Positions 36,832 to 46,447 of a stretch of DNA of 48,472 bases are shown one piece after another. The stretch is taken from the NCBI RefSeq assembly GCF_017881085.1, contig NZ_JADGRI010000005.1, positions 1 through 48,472 on the forward strand. The letters are read 5' to 3'. Both the position numbers and the translations under genes were made by a program. Under the pieces are notes generated by a model. The model was not told where the DNA came from and searched no databases. It saw nothing but the letters and a program-made list of their open reading frames with translations. Position 1 is the first letter of the stretch, and each line of letters begins with the position of its first letter. The stretch is from Bradyrhizobium sp. (GTDB taxonomy: Bacteria > Pseudomonadota > Alphaproteobacteria > Rhizobiales > Xanthobacteraceae).

Positions 36832-38247
36832 TCAGGAAGACAACGCCTTGCGATAAAGCGCGTTGTAGCAGGCGGCCGAAATGTCCCAGCTGAACGATCG
36901 CGACATCGCGCTGCGCCGCATCGAGTTGAGGCGATCCTTCGCCATGTAGGTCGCGAACGCGCGCCGGACGCCGCCGAGGAACGATTCTGTTGAGGGACGG
37001 TCGAACAGGAAGCCCGTTTCGCCGTCGGTGATGGTTTCCGCCAGCCCTCCGGTCTGGTGACCGATCGGCAGCGATCCGAACTTCTGCGCATACATCTGGC
37101 TCAACCCGCACGGCTCGAAGCGCGACGGCATCAGGGTAAAATCGCTGCCGGCGAAAATCCGCCGCGCCTGTCCGTCATTGAAGCCGATGGCGACGCCGAT
37201 CGCGTCCGGGCGGCGGCGGTGCGCATCGACCAGCGCCTGCTCGATGTCGGGCTCGCCGCTGCCGGTCACGATGAGCTGTCCCCCGGACTCGATGATCTCG
37301 TCGGCGGCGGCCAATACCAGATCAACGCCTTTCTGATGAACGAGGCGGGCCACCAGGCCGAAGATCGGTCCGCGCGACAGCGCCAGGCCGAACTGCTGGC
37401 GGACGTAGTCCGAGTTGGCCTGCTTGCCTTCCCAGTCGCCGGGAGCAAACGGCTGCGCCAGTTGCGCGCAGACCCGGGGATCCCAGCTCTCGTCGATGCC
37501 GTTCAGTATTCCCGTCAATTGCGCGGCATCGGAGCGGCGGCGCAGCAGGCCTTCGAGACCGCAGCCGAGTTCCGGCGTGGTGATCTCCCTGGCATAGGTC
37601 TCGCTGACCGTGGTGAGGTGCGACGCGTAGATCAGGCCGCCTTTGAGGAAGGACAGTTTATCGTAAAACTCGAGGCCTTCGATATGGAAGGAGTCTTCCG
37701 GTGCGCCGATCCGGCGCAGCGACTCCTTGGGAAACAGGCCCTGATAGGCGAGGTTGTGGATGGTCAGGATGGTGGGAATCCTGATGTTGTTCCAGGCGAG
37801 GTAGGCCGGCACGAGTGCGGCCTGCCAGTCATTGGCGTGAACCAGGTCCGCTGCCCAGTTCTTGTCCAGACTGCCTGCCGCCAGCTCAGCCGCGACCGAG
37901 GCAAACCGGCCGAAGCGGATATCGTTGTCCGGCCAGTCGCGGCCGGACGGGTCGCCATAGGGGTTGCCCGGGCGGTCGTAAAGTTGCGGACAGAGCAGAA
38001 CGTAGACGGGCAGGCCGTCTCTGGTCGCCGCCAGGCCGAGCGTGCAAGCCGGCATTTCCGCTTTCGCCGGACAATGGCCAACGATTTGAATATGCGTGAA
38101 TTGTTCGACGACGTCACGATAGCCCGGGAGCAGGATCCTGACATCGGCCCAGAGCCGCAGCGCCCGGGGCAAGGCCGCCGAAACCGCCGCGAGACCGCCC
38201 ACCCGGATAAAGTCGTCCATCTCGGTCGTGACGAACAGAACTCTCAA
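36832..38247 (-). CDS. glgA: Glycogen synthase (GT5)
   Basis: MRVLFVTTEMDDFIRVGGLAAVSAALPRAL; LVHANDWQAALVPAYL; SRFEPCGLSQMYAQKFGSLPIGHQTGGLAETI. Confidence 0.93.
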   Translation of the reverse strand: MRVLFVTTEMDDFIRVGGLAAVSAALPRALRLWADVRILLPGYRDVVEQFTHIQIVGHCPAKAEMPACTLGLAATRDGLPVYVLLCPQLYDRPGNPYGDPSGRDWPDNDIRFGRFASVAAELAAGSLDKNWAADLVHANDWQAALVPAYLAWNNIRIPTILTIHNLAYQGLFPKESLRRIGAPEDSFHIEGLEFYDKLSFLKGGLIYASHLTTVSETYAREITTPELGCGLEGLLRRRSDAAQLTGILNGIDESWDPRVCAQLAQPFAPGDWEGKQANSDYVRQQFGLALSRGPIFGLVARLVHQKGVDLVLAAADEIIESGGQLIVTGSGEPDIEQALVDAHRRRPDAIGVAIGFNDGQARRIFAGSDFTLMPSRFEPCGLSQMYAQKFGSLPIGHQTGGLAETITDGETGFLFDRPSTESFLGGVRRAFATYMAKDRLNSMRRSAMSRSFSWDISAACYNALYRKALSS

Positions 38248-38445
38248 AAACTGCCCTCGTTGCCCCGGTCTGACCTAAATTTATGCAAGAACGATTCCAG
38301 TTTCTCTTCCGGGTTGAAATGGGAATTGGGACGGGCTTCCGCCAGAGCCTTACCGGCTCGTTAGGGAAATGCTTCCCCCGTCGAGCCGCGCAATTTAGGG
38401 TCACGCCGCGACTTGAAGCGCGCGGGCCGGAGGGATTCTCGAGCA

Positions 38446-39651
38446 ATGACGATAGCGGCAAATGATGAGGCTAATTTGACAAAGAGCTTCGCGGGTCTTC
38501 GCGTGCTGGATTTTTCGACCACGATCGCCGGCCCACATTGCACCCGGATGCTCGCGGACATGGGCGCGGAAGTCATCAAGATCGAACAGGTCGAAGGCGA
38601 GACGATGCGGACCCGCCCGCCGGTCCGCAACGGCTGCTCCACTGCCTTCGGCCAGCTCAATGTCGGCAAGAAGAGCCTCGTTCTCGATCTGAAGTCGGCT
38701 GACGCGATCGAAATCGTCCGCCGCCTGGTCGCCAGCGCCGATGTGCTGGTCGAGAATTTCCGCCCCGGCGTGATGCGCCGGTTGAAGCTCGACTACGGCT
38801 CGCTGCGCGAACTCAATCCGAAACTGATCTATTGTTCGATCTCCGGCTACGGCCAGACCGGGCCGTCGGCGGAACTGCCGGCCTACGCGCCGGTCATCCA
38901 CGCCTCTTCCGGCTACGAGATGGCACACCTCGCGTATCAGCCCGGGCGGTCCCGCCCGGATTACTGCGGCATCTACCACGCCGATGTTCTGACCGGCGTC
39001 TATGCCTTCGGGGCGATTTCGGCGGCGCTGTATCAGCGTCACGGCACTCAAAAAGGCCAGCACATCGACGTCTCGATGCTGGAATCGATGCTCAGCCTGA
39101 CCTTGAACGAAGTGCAGTGGTCGCAATTCCCGGTGAAGCAGACCCAGCGGCCGCTGTTCGGCCCGGTCGAGACTGCCAATGGATATGTGATGCTGGCGGT
39201 CGCCAGCGAGAAGACATTCCAGAGCCTGACCAAGGTGATCGGTCATCCCGAGTGGATATCCGATCCGCGCTTTGCCAGATATTCCGACCGCCGCGACCAC
39301 TGGGGCGATCTGATGAATGGCGTCGAGGCGTGGTCGCGCGCGCTGACCACGGAAAAATGCCTCACCGAACTGAACGGCCACGGCGTTCCCTGTTCCGCCT
39401 ATCGCACGGTGGCCGAAGCATTGAACGATCCGCAGATCGCCCATCGCGGCGCATTGTCCGAGGTCCGCGATGGCGGAGGCACGTTCAAGGTGCTGAACCT
39501 GCCGTTCCGCATGTCCGGCGCGACAGTGTCCGCGGCAGAGCGGATGTCGACCCTGGGCGAGCACACCGTTGCGCTGTTGAAGGAGGCCGGCCTTTCCCTG
39601 GATGAAATCGCCGCCTTCTCCGACAAACCGCTGGCGGCGGAGCTGCGCTAA
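38446..39651 (+). CDS. CaiB/BaiF CoA-transferase family protein
   Basis: GLRVLDFSTTIAGPHCTRMLADMGAEVIKIE; YCSISGYGQTGPSAELPAYAPVIHASSG. ATG at 38446 preferred. Confidence 0.9.
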   Translation: MTIAANDEANLTKSFAGLRVLDFSTTIAGPHCTRMLADMGAEVIKIEQVEGETMRTRPPVRNGCSTAFGQLNVGKKSLVLDLKSADAIEIVRRLVASADVLVENFRPGVMRRLKLDYGSLRELNPKLIYCSISGYGQTGPSAELPAYAPVIHASSGYEMAHLAYQPGRSRPDYCGIYHADVLTGVYAFGAISAALYQRHGTQKGQHIDVSMLESMLSLTLNEVQWSQFPVKQTQRPLFGPVETANGYVMLAVASEKTFQSLTKVIGHPEWISDPRFARYSDRRDHWGDLMNGVEAWSRALTTEKCLTELNGHGVPCSAYRTVAEALNDPQIAHRGALSEVRDGGGTFKVLNLPFRMSGATVSAAERMSTLGEHTVALLKEAGLSLDEIAAFSDKPLAAELR

Positions 39652-39792
39652 CGCCAAGCGCGCGTCGACGGCAGCACAACAACTGCGGCTTTTCATCCCG
39701 AGCATACTCCCCGGCCTTGCCGGGGCCAATGTTTCCAGCCAAGCTTGCGAACGATCCGGAATACCGGACGTAGCGCTCTGGCAGGAGACGAC

Positions 39793-41334
39793 ATGATGGC
39801 GGCGATCCGCTCGCGCAAATCGGCGCAAATAGTCCTTGGTGCGGCATTTGGCGCAGCCTTGTTTGCGGGCGCTGCCCACGCGCAGAAGCAGGGTGGCAGC
39901 ATCACGGTCGGCCTCGAGCTCGACATTCCCGGCTTCGATCCGCTGAAGGTCGGCGTCTACGACACTTCGGCCGAAACGGCGGCGGCAGCGATTTTCGATA
40001 CGCTCACCACGCTCGACGACAAAGGCGAGGCGCAGCCGAAGCTCGCGCTGTCCTGGACGCATTCCGATGATTTCAGGACCTGGACCTTCAAGCTGCGGTC
40101 CGGCGTCAAGTTCCATGATGGCACGCCGTTCGATGCCGAAGCGGTGAAAGCCAATTTCGACCGGCAGAAGGATCCGGCCAATAAATGCCGCTGCGCGTTT
40201 TACATTTCTTTCATCCACGATGTGCAGGCGTCCGACGAAATGACTGTGGTTTATAATCTGATCGATCCATCGGTGAACCTGCCGGCGATCATGACGATCC
40301 AGAGTTCGAACTTCGTCATCCAGTCGCCGACGGCGTGGAAGACCAAGGGCGATGATTACAACCGCAATCCCGTCGGCACCGGACCTTATATCCTGAAATC
40401 GTGGACCGCGGGCGACCGCATGGTTCTCGAAAGGAATCCGGACTACTGGAACAAGGGGCATCCCCATCTCGATCGCATCGTCCTGAAGCCGCTGCCGGAC
40501 GCGCAGTCGCGCTTCGCCAGCCTGCAATCGGGCGAGGCGGATATCATCTGGGATGACGAGGTCGACGCGGACAATATCCAGAAGGCGCAAAAAGACCCGA
40601 AGATGACGGTCCACACCTATGCGGGCTCCGGCGCTTCGGTCTATGCCTTCAACACCAAGGTGGTGCCGTTCGACGATGTGCGCGTGCGCCAGGCCCTGGT
40701 GATGGCGATCGACCGCAACAAGATGTCGCAGGCCCTTACCAACGGGCTGAGCCGGCCGGCCTCCAATCCCTACGGCGAGGGCTCTTGGGTCAAGTGCAAG
40801 GACGACGGGGCGCTGCCCAGCGACGTCGAGAAGGCCAAGGCGCTGATCAAGGATTACGGCAAGCCGGTTGACTTCAAGATGATCGTCTCCGCGACCCCGC
40901 GCGGACGTAACACCGGTCAGATCCTGCAACAGTTCTGGAAGCGGATCGGCGCCAACATGGAGATCGAACAGGTCGACCAGGCCACCATCGTGCCGCGCGC
41001 CTTCATGCGGCAGTTCCAACTGACGCCGTGGCGGATCATCGATCTCGCTGATCCCGACCCGCAGATGTATGCGAATTTCCACACCGGCAGCCCGGTCGCG
41101 CTCGCCAACTATTCCAATCCGGAGCTCGATCACCTGCTCGAACATGCGCGCGTTACGGCCGACGTCGCCAGGCGCACCGACGACTATTGCGCGATCAGCC
41201 GGCTGATCAATCAGGAGGCGATCTGGTTCTGGACCTTCCAGAATACCTATTACGCAATTTCGAGCGCCAAACTGAAGGGTTTGCCGAAGATCTATGGCGG
41301 CGTGATCGACGTGTCCAACGTCTGGATGGAATAA
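39793..41334 (+). CDS. ABC transporter substrate-binding protein (SBP_bac_5, peptide/opine type)
   Basis: Signal sequence; WTFKLRSGVKFHDGTPFDAEAVKANFDR; NPVGTGPYILKSWTAGDRMVLERNPDYW. Confidence 0.92.
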   Translation: MMAAIRSRKSAQIVLGAAFGAALFAGAAHAQKQGGSITVGLELDIPGFDPLKVGVYDTSAETAAAAIFDTLTTLDDKGEAQPKLALSWTHSDDFRTWTFKLRSGVKFHDGTPFDAEAVKANFDRQKDPANKCRCAFYISFIHDVQASDEMTVVYNLIDPSVNLPAIMTIQSSNFVIQSPTAWKTKGDDYNRNPVGTGPYILKSWTAGDRMVLERNPDYWNKGHPHLDRIVLKPLPDAQSRFASLQSGEADIIWDDEVDADNIQKAQKDPKMTVHTYAGSGASVYAFNTKVVPFDDVRVRQALVMAIDRNKMSQALTNGLSRPASNPYGEGSWVKCKDDGALPSDVEKAKALIKDYGKPVDFKMIVSATPRGRNTGQILQQFWKRIGANMEIEQVDQATIVPRAFMRQFQLTPWRIIDLADPDPQMYANFHTGSPVALANYSNPELDHLLEHARVTADVARRTDDYCAISRLINQEAIWFWTFQNTYYAISSAKLKGLPKIYGGVIDVSNVWME

Positions 41335-41340
41335 CGGCCG

Positions 41341-42291
41341 ATGCTGGGTTTTGTGGCTCGAAGGCTGCTGTACCTGGTACCGGTACTGGTCGCCGTATCG
41401 CTGCTGACCTTCCTGATCGCGTCGCTTTTGCCGGGCGACCTCGCTTACGTCATCCTCGGCGATCAGGCGACGCCGGAAAAGGTCGCGGCGCTGCGCCACG
41501 ACTTGGGGCTCGACCAGCCGGTCTGGTGGCGTTACCTCAGCTGGCTCGGTCACGTCCTGGAAGGCGATTTCGGCCGGTCGTTCCGCACCGGCCAGACCGT
41601 GCTGCAGGCGGTGGCCGAGCGGCTGCCGGTGTCGCTCGAGCTGATGTTCTTTGCCGAGATCGCAGGCCTTGCCATCGGTGTTCCCGTCGCCATCGCCTGC
41701 GCGGTGCGCAGCGGCAGTGCGTTCGACCGCTTCATGACCGGCAGCGCCTTCGGCATGCTGTCGGTACCGACGTTCCTGTCCGCAATCCTTTTGATCTATC
41801 TGTTCGCGGTCGAACTGCGCTGGCTGCCGGCGACCGGCTACGTGCCGTTCGCCGAAGACCCGGTCGCGAATTTGCGCTTCATGGTGCTGCCGGCGCTGAC
41901 GCTGGCGCTGGCTGAATGGCCGGGCATCATGCGGGTGCTGCGGTCCGACATGATCGCGACCTTGCAGGAAGACTATATCGCCTTGGCCAAGGCCAAGGGA
42001 TTGAAGGCGTCGCGGATTCTTTTTGTGCATGCCCTGAAACCCTCCTCGCTGACCCTGATCACCGTCACCGGCATCAACATCGGGCGTCTGATCGGCGGCG
42101 CGCTGATCGTCGAGACCATCTTCGCGCTGCCGGGCATCGGCCGGCTTCTGGTCGGTGCGATCTATACCCGCGACCTCATCATCCTGCAGGGCGTGGTGCT
42201 GTTCGTCGCCGGCGGCTTCGTCGTGATGAATTTCGTCGTCGATATGCTCTACGCCGTGCTCGATCCCAGGATTCGCCATGGCCACGCTTGA
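41341..42291 (+). CDS. ABC transporter permease (DppB-like)
   Basis: MLGFVARRLLYLVPVLVAVSLLTFLIASLLPGD; EDYIALAKAKGLKASRILFVHALKPS. Confidence 0.92.
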   Translation: MLGFVARRLLYLVPVLVAVSLLTFLIASLLPGDLAYVILGDQATPEKVAALRHDLGLDQPVWWRYLSWLGHVLEGDFGRSFRTGQTVLQAVAERLPVSLELMFFAEIAGLAIGVPVAIACAVRSGSAFDRFMTGSAFGMLSVPTFLSAILLIYLFAVELRWLPATGYVPFAEDPVANLRFMVLPALTLALAEWPGIMRVLRSDMIATLQEDYIALAKAKGLKASRILFVHALKPSSLTLITVTGINIGRLIGGALIVETIFALPGIGRLLVGAIYTRDLIILQGVVLFVAGGFVVMNFVVDMLYAVLDPRIRHGHA

Positions 42292-43150
42292 GCTCGGCAT
42301 CGACGAGCAGGTCGCCGCTGGTCCGGCCGGGCGGACGCGCCGGCTGGGGCCGCTGTTCTGGGCCGCGGTCGGCTGGACCGTTTTTATCCTTGCCGCCGCC
42401 GCGCTCGCTTCGCTGTTGCCGTTGCCGAGTCCGACCGACATGGACATGCTGGAGCGACGGGCGCCGATGTCGCTGCAGCATTGGCTCGGCACCGACGGCC
42501 TCGGGCGGGACGAACTGGCCCGGCTGATCCATGGCGCGCGGATATCGCTGACGGTCGGCCTTTGCGCGCCGGTAATCGGGGTTGCGATCGGCGGCGCGCT
42601 TGGCATGCTGGCCGGCTATTTCCGCGGCCGTTTCGAAACGCTGGTGGTCGGCAGCATGGATGTGCTGCTGGCCTTTCCGCCGCTGATCCTCGCGTTGGCG
42701 GTGACCGCCTATCTTGGTCAGTCCCTGCTCAATCTCACCTGCATTCTCGGCGTGCTCGGCATTCCCGCCTTCATGCGCGTGGCGCGTGCCGCAACCCTCA
42801 CGCTGTCGCGGCGCGAATTCGTGATCGCGGCCCAGGCGCTGGGTGCCACTCATGTTCGCATCCTCCTGCGCGAATTGTTGCCCAATGTGTTCCTGCCGCT
42901 GCTCGCCTTTTTCCTGCTCGGCGTCGCCGTCACCATCGTCGTCGAAGGCGCGCTGTCGTTCCTCGGTCTGGGGGTGCCGCCACCGATATCGAGTTGGGGC
43001 AGCATGATCGGGGAGGGCCGCGAGAGCCTGGAAATCGCGCCGCGACTCGCCTTCATTCCCGCGATCGCGATGTTCCTGACCGTGCTTTCATTCAACCTGA
43101 TCGGCGACACCTTGCGGGCGCTCACCGATCCCAGGCAGGGCGCGCTGTGA
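42278..43150 (+). CDS. ABC transporter permease (DppC-like)
   Basis: HWLGTDGLGRDELARLIHGARISLTVGL; REFVIAAQALGATHVRILLRELLPNV. Confidence 0.92.
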   Translation: MATLELGIDEQVAAGPAGRTRRLGPLFWAAVGWTVFILAAAALASLLPLPSPTDMDMLERRAPMSLQHWLGTDGLGRDELARLIHGARISLTVGLCAPVIGVAIGGALGMLAGYFRGRFETLVVGSMDVLLAFPPLILALAVTAYLGQSLLNLTCILGVLGIPAFMRVARAATLTLSRREFVIAAQALGATHVRILLRELLPNVFLPLLAFFLLGVAVTIVVEGALSFLGLGVPPPISSWGSMIGEGRESLEIAPRLAFIPAIAMFLTVLSFNLIGDTLRALTDPRQGAL

Positions 43151-44142
43151 CGGAACCGGCGTTGCTTTCCGTCGAGGACGTCTCGGTCGACCTGCCGACC
43201 CCGCGCGGCAATTTGCGCGCCGTGGATCATGTCGACCTGACGGTCGGCGCCGGCCGCACACTTGGGATCGTCGGGGAATCCGGATGCGGCAAGACCATGC
43301 TGTCGCGCGCAATCCTTCATCTGTTGCCGAAAAAGGCAAAACTGTCGGGACGGGTGATGTTCGACGGGCAGGACCTCGTGCGCCTCGATCCCGAACGCCT
43401 GCGCAAATTGCGCGGCCGGTCGCTCGCCGTCGTGTTCCAGGACCCGATGACCTCGCTCAATCCGGTGCTGACCATCGGCACCCAGTTGATCGAAACGCTG
43501 CAGGAGCATCTCGAGCTCGACGGCGCGGCGGCGAAAAGGCGCAGCGCCGAGTTGCTGGCGGCGGTGGGCATTCCCGCCCCCGAGCAGCGGCTGACGCAGT
43601 ACCCGCATCAACTCTCCGGCGGCATGCGGCAGCGGGTTGCGATCGCCATTGCTCTGTCGTGCGAACCAAAGCTCCTGATCGCCGACGAGCCGACCACCGC
43701 GCTCGACGTCACTATTCAGGCCCAGATCCTCGATCTCCTGGCGCGCGAGCAGCGCCGCCGCCATATGGCGATGATCATCATCACCCATGATCTCGGCGTG
43801 GTCGCCGGCCGGACCGACGAAGTCGCCGTGATGTATGCCGGCCGCGTCGTGGAACGGGCGCCGACGCCCTTGCTGTTCAAGAATATGCATATGCCGTACA
43901 CGCAGGCGCTGCTGGCGGCGATCCCCAGGATCGATGCCGCCCCGCATACGCCGCTGCCGGCAATTTCCGGGCGTCCGCCCGATCCGACCCGGCCGCTGCA
44001 GGGCTGCTCGTTTGCGCCGCGCTGCCGTTATGCCACCGGGCTGTGTCATCGCGAGAAGCCCGCGCTCACCCCAGCGGAATCCCCGGAGCACCGATTTGCC
44101 TGCTTCCATCCGATTCTGGCGCCAGCCGGGGTAGGCGCATGA
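43147..44142 (+). CDS. ABC transporter ATP-binding protein (DppD-like)
   Basis: [21 protein letters not shown] (GTG start overlapping the upstream stop), [24 protein letters not shown]. The listed ORF 42481-44142 over-extends upstream. Confidence 0.9.
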   Translation: MTEPALLSVEDVSVDLPTPRGNLRAVDHVDLTVGAGRTLGIVGESGCGKTMLSRAILHLLPKKAKLSGRVMFDGQDLVRLDPERLRKLRGRSLAVVFQDPMTSLNPVLTIGTQLIETLQEHLELDGAAAKRRSAELLAAVGIPAPEQRLTQYPHQLSGGMRQRVAIAIALSCEPKLLIADEPTTALDVTIQAQILDLLAREQRRRHMAMIIITHDLGVVAGRTDEVAVMYAGRVVERAPTPLLFKNMHMPYTQALLAAIPRIDAAPHTPLPAISGRPPDPTRPLQGCSFAPRCRYATGLCHREKPALTPAESPEHRFACFHPILAPAGVGA

Positions 44143-45128
44143 CGCAGGATATCCGGCCATCGCCTCCGCCCGATCCGCTGCTGAAGGTGCAAAACCTCGT
44201 GGTCGAATATGCCGTCGGCGGCAAGACCATCCACGCGGTGTCCGATGTCAGCCTGGAAGTGGCGCGCGGCGAGACGCTGGGGCTGGTCGGCGAGTCCGGG
44301 TGCGGCAAGTCCACGCTCGGCCGCGCAGTGCTGCAGTTGCGCCGGGCTCAATCGGGGCGGGTGCTGTTCGACGGCGAGGATCTCACGGCCATGCACGGCG
44401 ATGCCTTGCGCAAGATGCGCCAGCGCGTGCAGCTGATCTTCCAGGATCCGATCGCCTCGCTGAATCCGAGGCGGCGGATCGGCGATATCGTCGCCGAGCC
44501 GCTGGTGATATCGGGCGTCAGGGATCCCAAAAAACGCGAGGAGCTCGTCCGCGAGGTGCTCGGCGCGGTCGGTCTCGACCCCTCGCTGGTGATGGGGCGC
44601 CTGCCGCACGAGTTTTCCGGCGGCCAATGCCAGCGCATCTGCATCGCGCGTGCGCTGGTGCTCAATCCGGAATTTGTCATCTGCGACGAGCCGGTGTCGG
44701 CGCTCGACGTTTCGATCCGGGCGCAAATCCTCAATCTGCTGGAGGACATGAAGGCGCGCTTCGGGCTGACGCTGCTGTTCATCGCCCACGACCTTGCGGT
44801 GGTGAAGGCGGTCAGCGACCGGGTGGCCGTGATGTATCTTGGCCGGCTGTGCGAGGTCGGGCCGTCCGAGCAGGTGTTCGCCCACCCCGCACATCCCTAT
44901 ACCGCGCTCTTGATCGAGGCTATCCCGGTACCCGATCCGGACGTGCGGCCGGCCGAAAGCGTGGCGGTCGGCGAACCGCCGTCGCCGATGTCGCCGCCGT
45001 CGGGTTGCCGTTTCCGCACCCGCTGCCCGCGCGCCGACCAGCGCTGCAACGACGAGGTGCCGGAACTCCGCGAGCTGGCGCCTCGGCAGTTCGCCGCCTG
45101 CCATCATCCATTGATCGCAGCCGGCTAA
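44139..45128 (+). CDS. ABC transporter ATP-binding protein (DppF-like)
   Basis: [59 protein letters not shown] overlaps the upstream stop. Confidence 0.9.
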   Translation: MTQDIRPSPPPDPLLKVQNLVVEYAVGGKTIHAVSDVSLEVARGETLGLVGESGCGKSTLGRAVLQLRRAQSGRVLFDGEDLTAMHGDALRKMRQRVQLIFQDPIASLNPRRRIGDIVAEPLVISGVRDPKKREELVREVLGAVGLDPSLVMGRLPHEFSGGQCQRICIARALVLNPEFVICDEPVSALDVSIRAQILNLLEDMKARFGLTLLFIAHDLAVVKAVSDRVAVMYLGRLCEVGPSEQVFAHPAHPYTALLIEAIPVPDPDVRPAESVAVGEPPSPMSPPSGCRFRTRCPRADQRCNDEVPELRELAPRQFAACHHPLIAAG

Positions 45129-45197
45129 ACGTCTAGCAAGCGTATGGGAATGCGTGGCAATCTCTGCGCAAGAGCAACAATAATCGGGAGCGAAGCG

Positions 45198-46265
45198 ATG
45201 AAGAGTTTCCAGGTCACCGAGTTCAACGCCCCCCTGAAAGAAGTGGATCAGCCGACCCCGCAGCCGACGGGGACCCAGGTGCTGATCAAGGTCAAGGCGG
45301 CCGGCGTCTGTCACAGCGACCTGCATATCTGGGAGGGCGGCTACGATCTCGGCCATGGACGCAAGCCGCTGTCCTTGAAGGATCGCGGCGTGTCGCTGCC
45401 GCGAACCATGGGCCATGAGTCGGTCGGCGAAATCGTCGCGTTCGGACCGGACGTCAAAGCCGCCGACAAGGGCGACCTCAAGATCGGCGACGTCGCGCTG
45501 GTCTACCCCTGGCTCGGCTGCGGCAAATGCGACGTGTGCCTGGCCGGCGAAGAGAATATGTGCCTGAAACCCGCATCGCTCGGCGTCTATTGCGACGGCG
45601 GCTATGCCGACCACATGACGGTGCCGAACCCCAAATACCTGCTGAATTTGAAGGGGCTCGATCCCGTGACCGCGGCGCCTTACGCCTGCTCCGGGGTCAC
45701 CACCTACAGCGCCCTGAAGAAGGTCGAGGCGGATTTCAAGACGCCGATCGTCATCATCGGCGCCGGCGGCCTCGGCCTGATGGCGCTGTCGCTCCTGAAG
45801 GCGATGGGCGGCAAGGGCGCCATCGTGGTCGATATCGACGCGCGCAAGCGCGAAGCCGCCGAAAAGGCCGGCGCGCTCGCGACCGTCGATGGCTCCGCGC
45901 CCGACGCGCTGGAGCAGCTTGCCCAGAAAGCCGGCGGTCCGATCCGCGCGGTGATCGATCTCGTCGGCAACGCCAAGACTACCCAGCTCGGCTTCGACTG
46001 CCTCTCCAAGGGCGGCAAGCTCGTCATCGTCGGCCTGTTCGGCGGCGGCGCGACCTGGGCGCTGCCGCTGATCCCGATCAAGGCCATCACCATCCAGGGC
46101 AGCTATGTCGGCAATCTCCGGGAGACGCAGGAGCTGCTCGATCTGGTGCGTTCCAAAAAGATCGCGCCAATCCCGGTGACGCCGATGCCGCTGGCCAAGG
46201 CCAACGAGGCGCTGGTCGACCTGCAGAAGGGCAGGCTGGTCGGCCGCGCGGTGCTCATGCCGTAG
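45198..46265 (+). CDS. Zinc-dependent alcohol dehydrogenase
   Basis: GVCHSDLHIWEGGYD; GHESVGEIVAFG; GCGKCDVCLAGEENMC; GAGGLGLMALSLLKAMG. Confidence 0.9.
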   Translation: MKSFQVTEFNAPLKEVDQPTPQPTGTQVLIKVKAAGVCHSDLHIWEGGYDLGHGRKPLSLKDRGVSLPRTMGHESVGEIVAFGPDVKAADKGDLKIGDVALVYPWLGCGKCDVCLAGEENMCLKPASLGVYCDGGYADHMTVPNPKYLLNLKGLDPVTAAPYACSGVTTYSALKKVEADFKTPIVIIGAGGLGLMALSLLKAMGGKGAIVVDIDARKREAAEKAGALATVDGSAPDALEQLAQKAGGPIRAVIDLVGNAKTTQLGFDCLSKGGKLVIVGLFGGGATWALPLIPIKAITIQGSYVGNLRETQELLDLVRSKKIAPIPVTPMPLAKANEALVDLQKGRLVGRAVLMP

Positions 46266-46270
46266 TCGTT

Positions 46271-46374
46271 CGTCATTCCGGGATGGTGCGTTAGCACCAG
46301 ACCCGGAATCTCGAGATTCTTCGATGTGCAATTGCACATCGTAGTTCGATGCTTCGCATCGCCCCGGAATGACG
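46271..46374. repeat. Dispersed palindromic repeat, type R3 copy 2
   Basis: cgtcattccgggatggtgcgttagcaccagacccggaatctcgagattcttcgatgtgcaattgcacatcgtagttcgatgcttcgcatcgccccggaatgacg. Confidence 0.88.
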
Positions 46375-46447
46375 AATGTGGATTGCTTCGCTTCGCTCGC
46401 AATGACAACTTTCATCTTCATCTCCCCGGTTCTGTTGAGGAATTTCC

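Noticed and set aside
38401-42606. 1401-aa antisense ORF opposite CoA-transferase/SBP/permease genes
   Set aside because: Low-complexity Arg/Gln/His/Asp-rich translation of the complement of well-supported genes. Long shadow ORFs are expected from high-GC codon bias.
44046-46421. 791-aa antisense ORF opposite the DppF-like ATPase and alcohol dehydrogenase
   Set aside because: No recognisable domain; mirrors strong sense CDSs; GC-rich shadow ORF.
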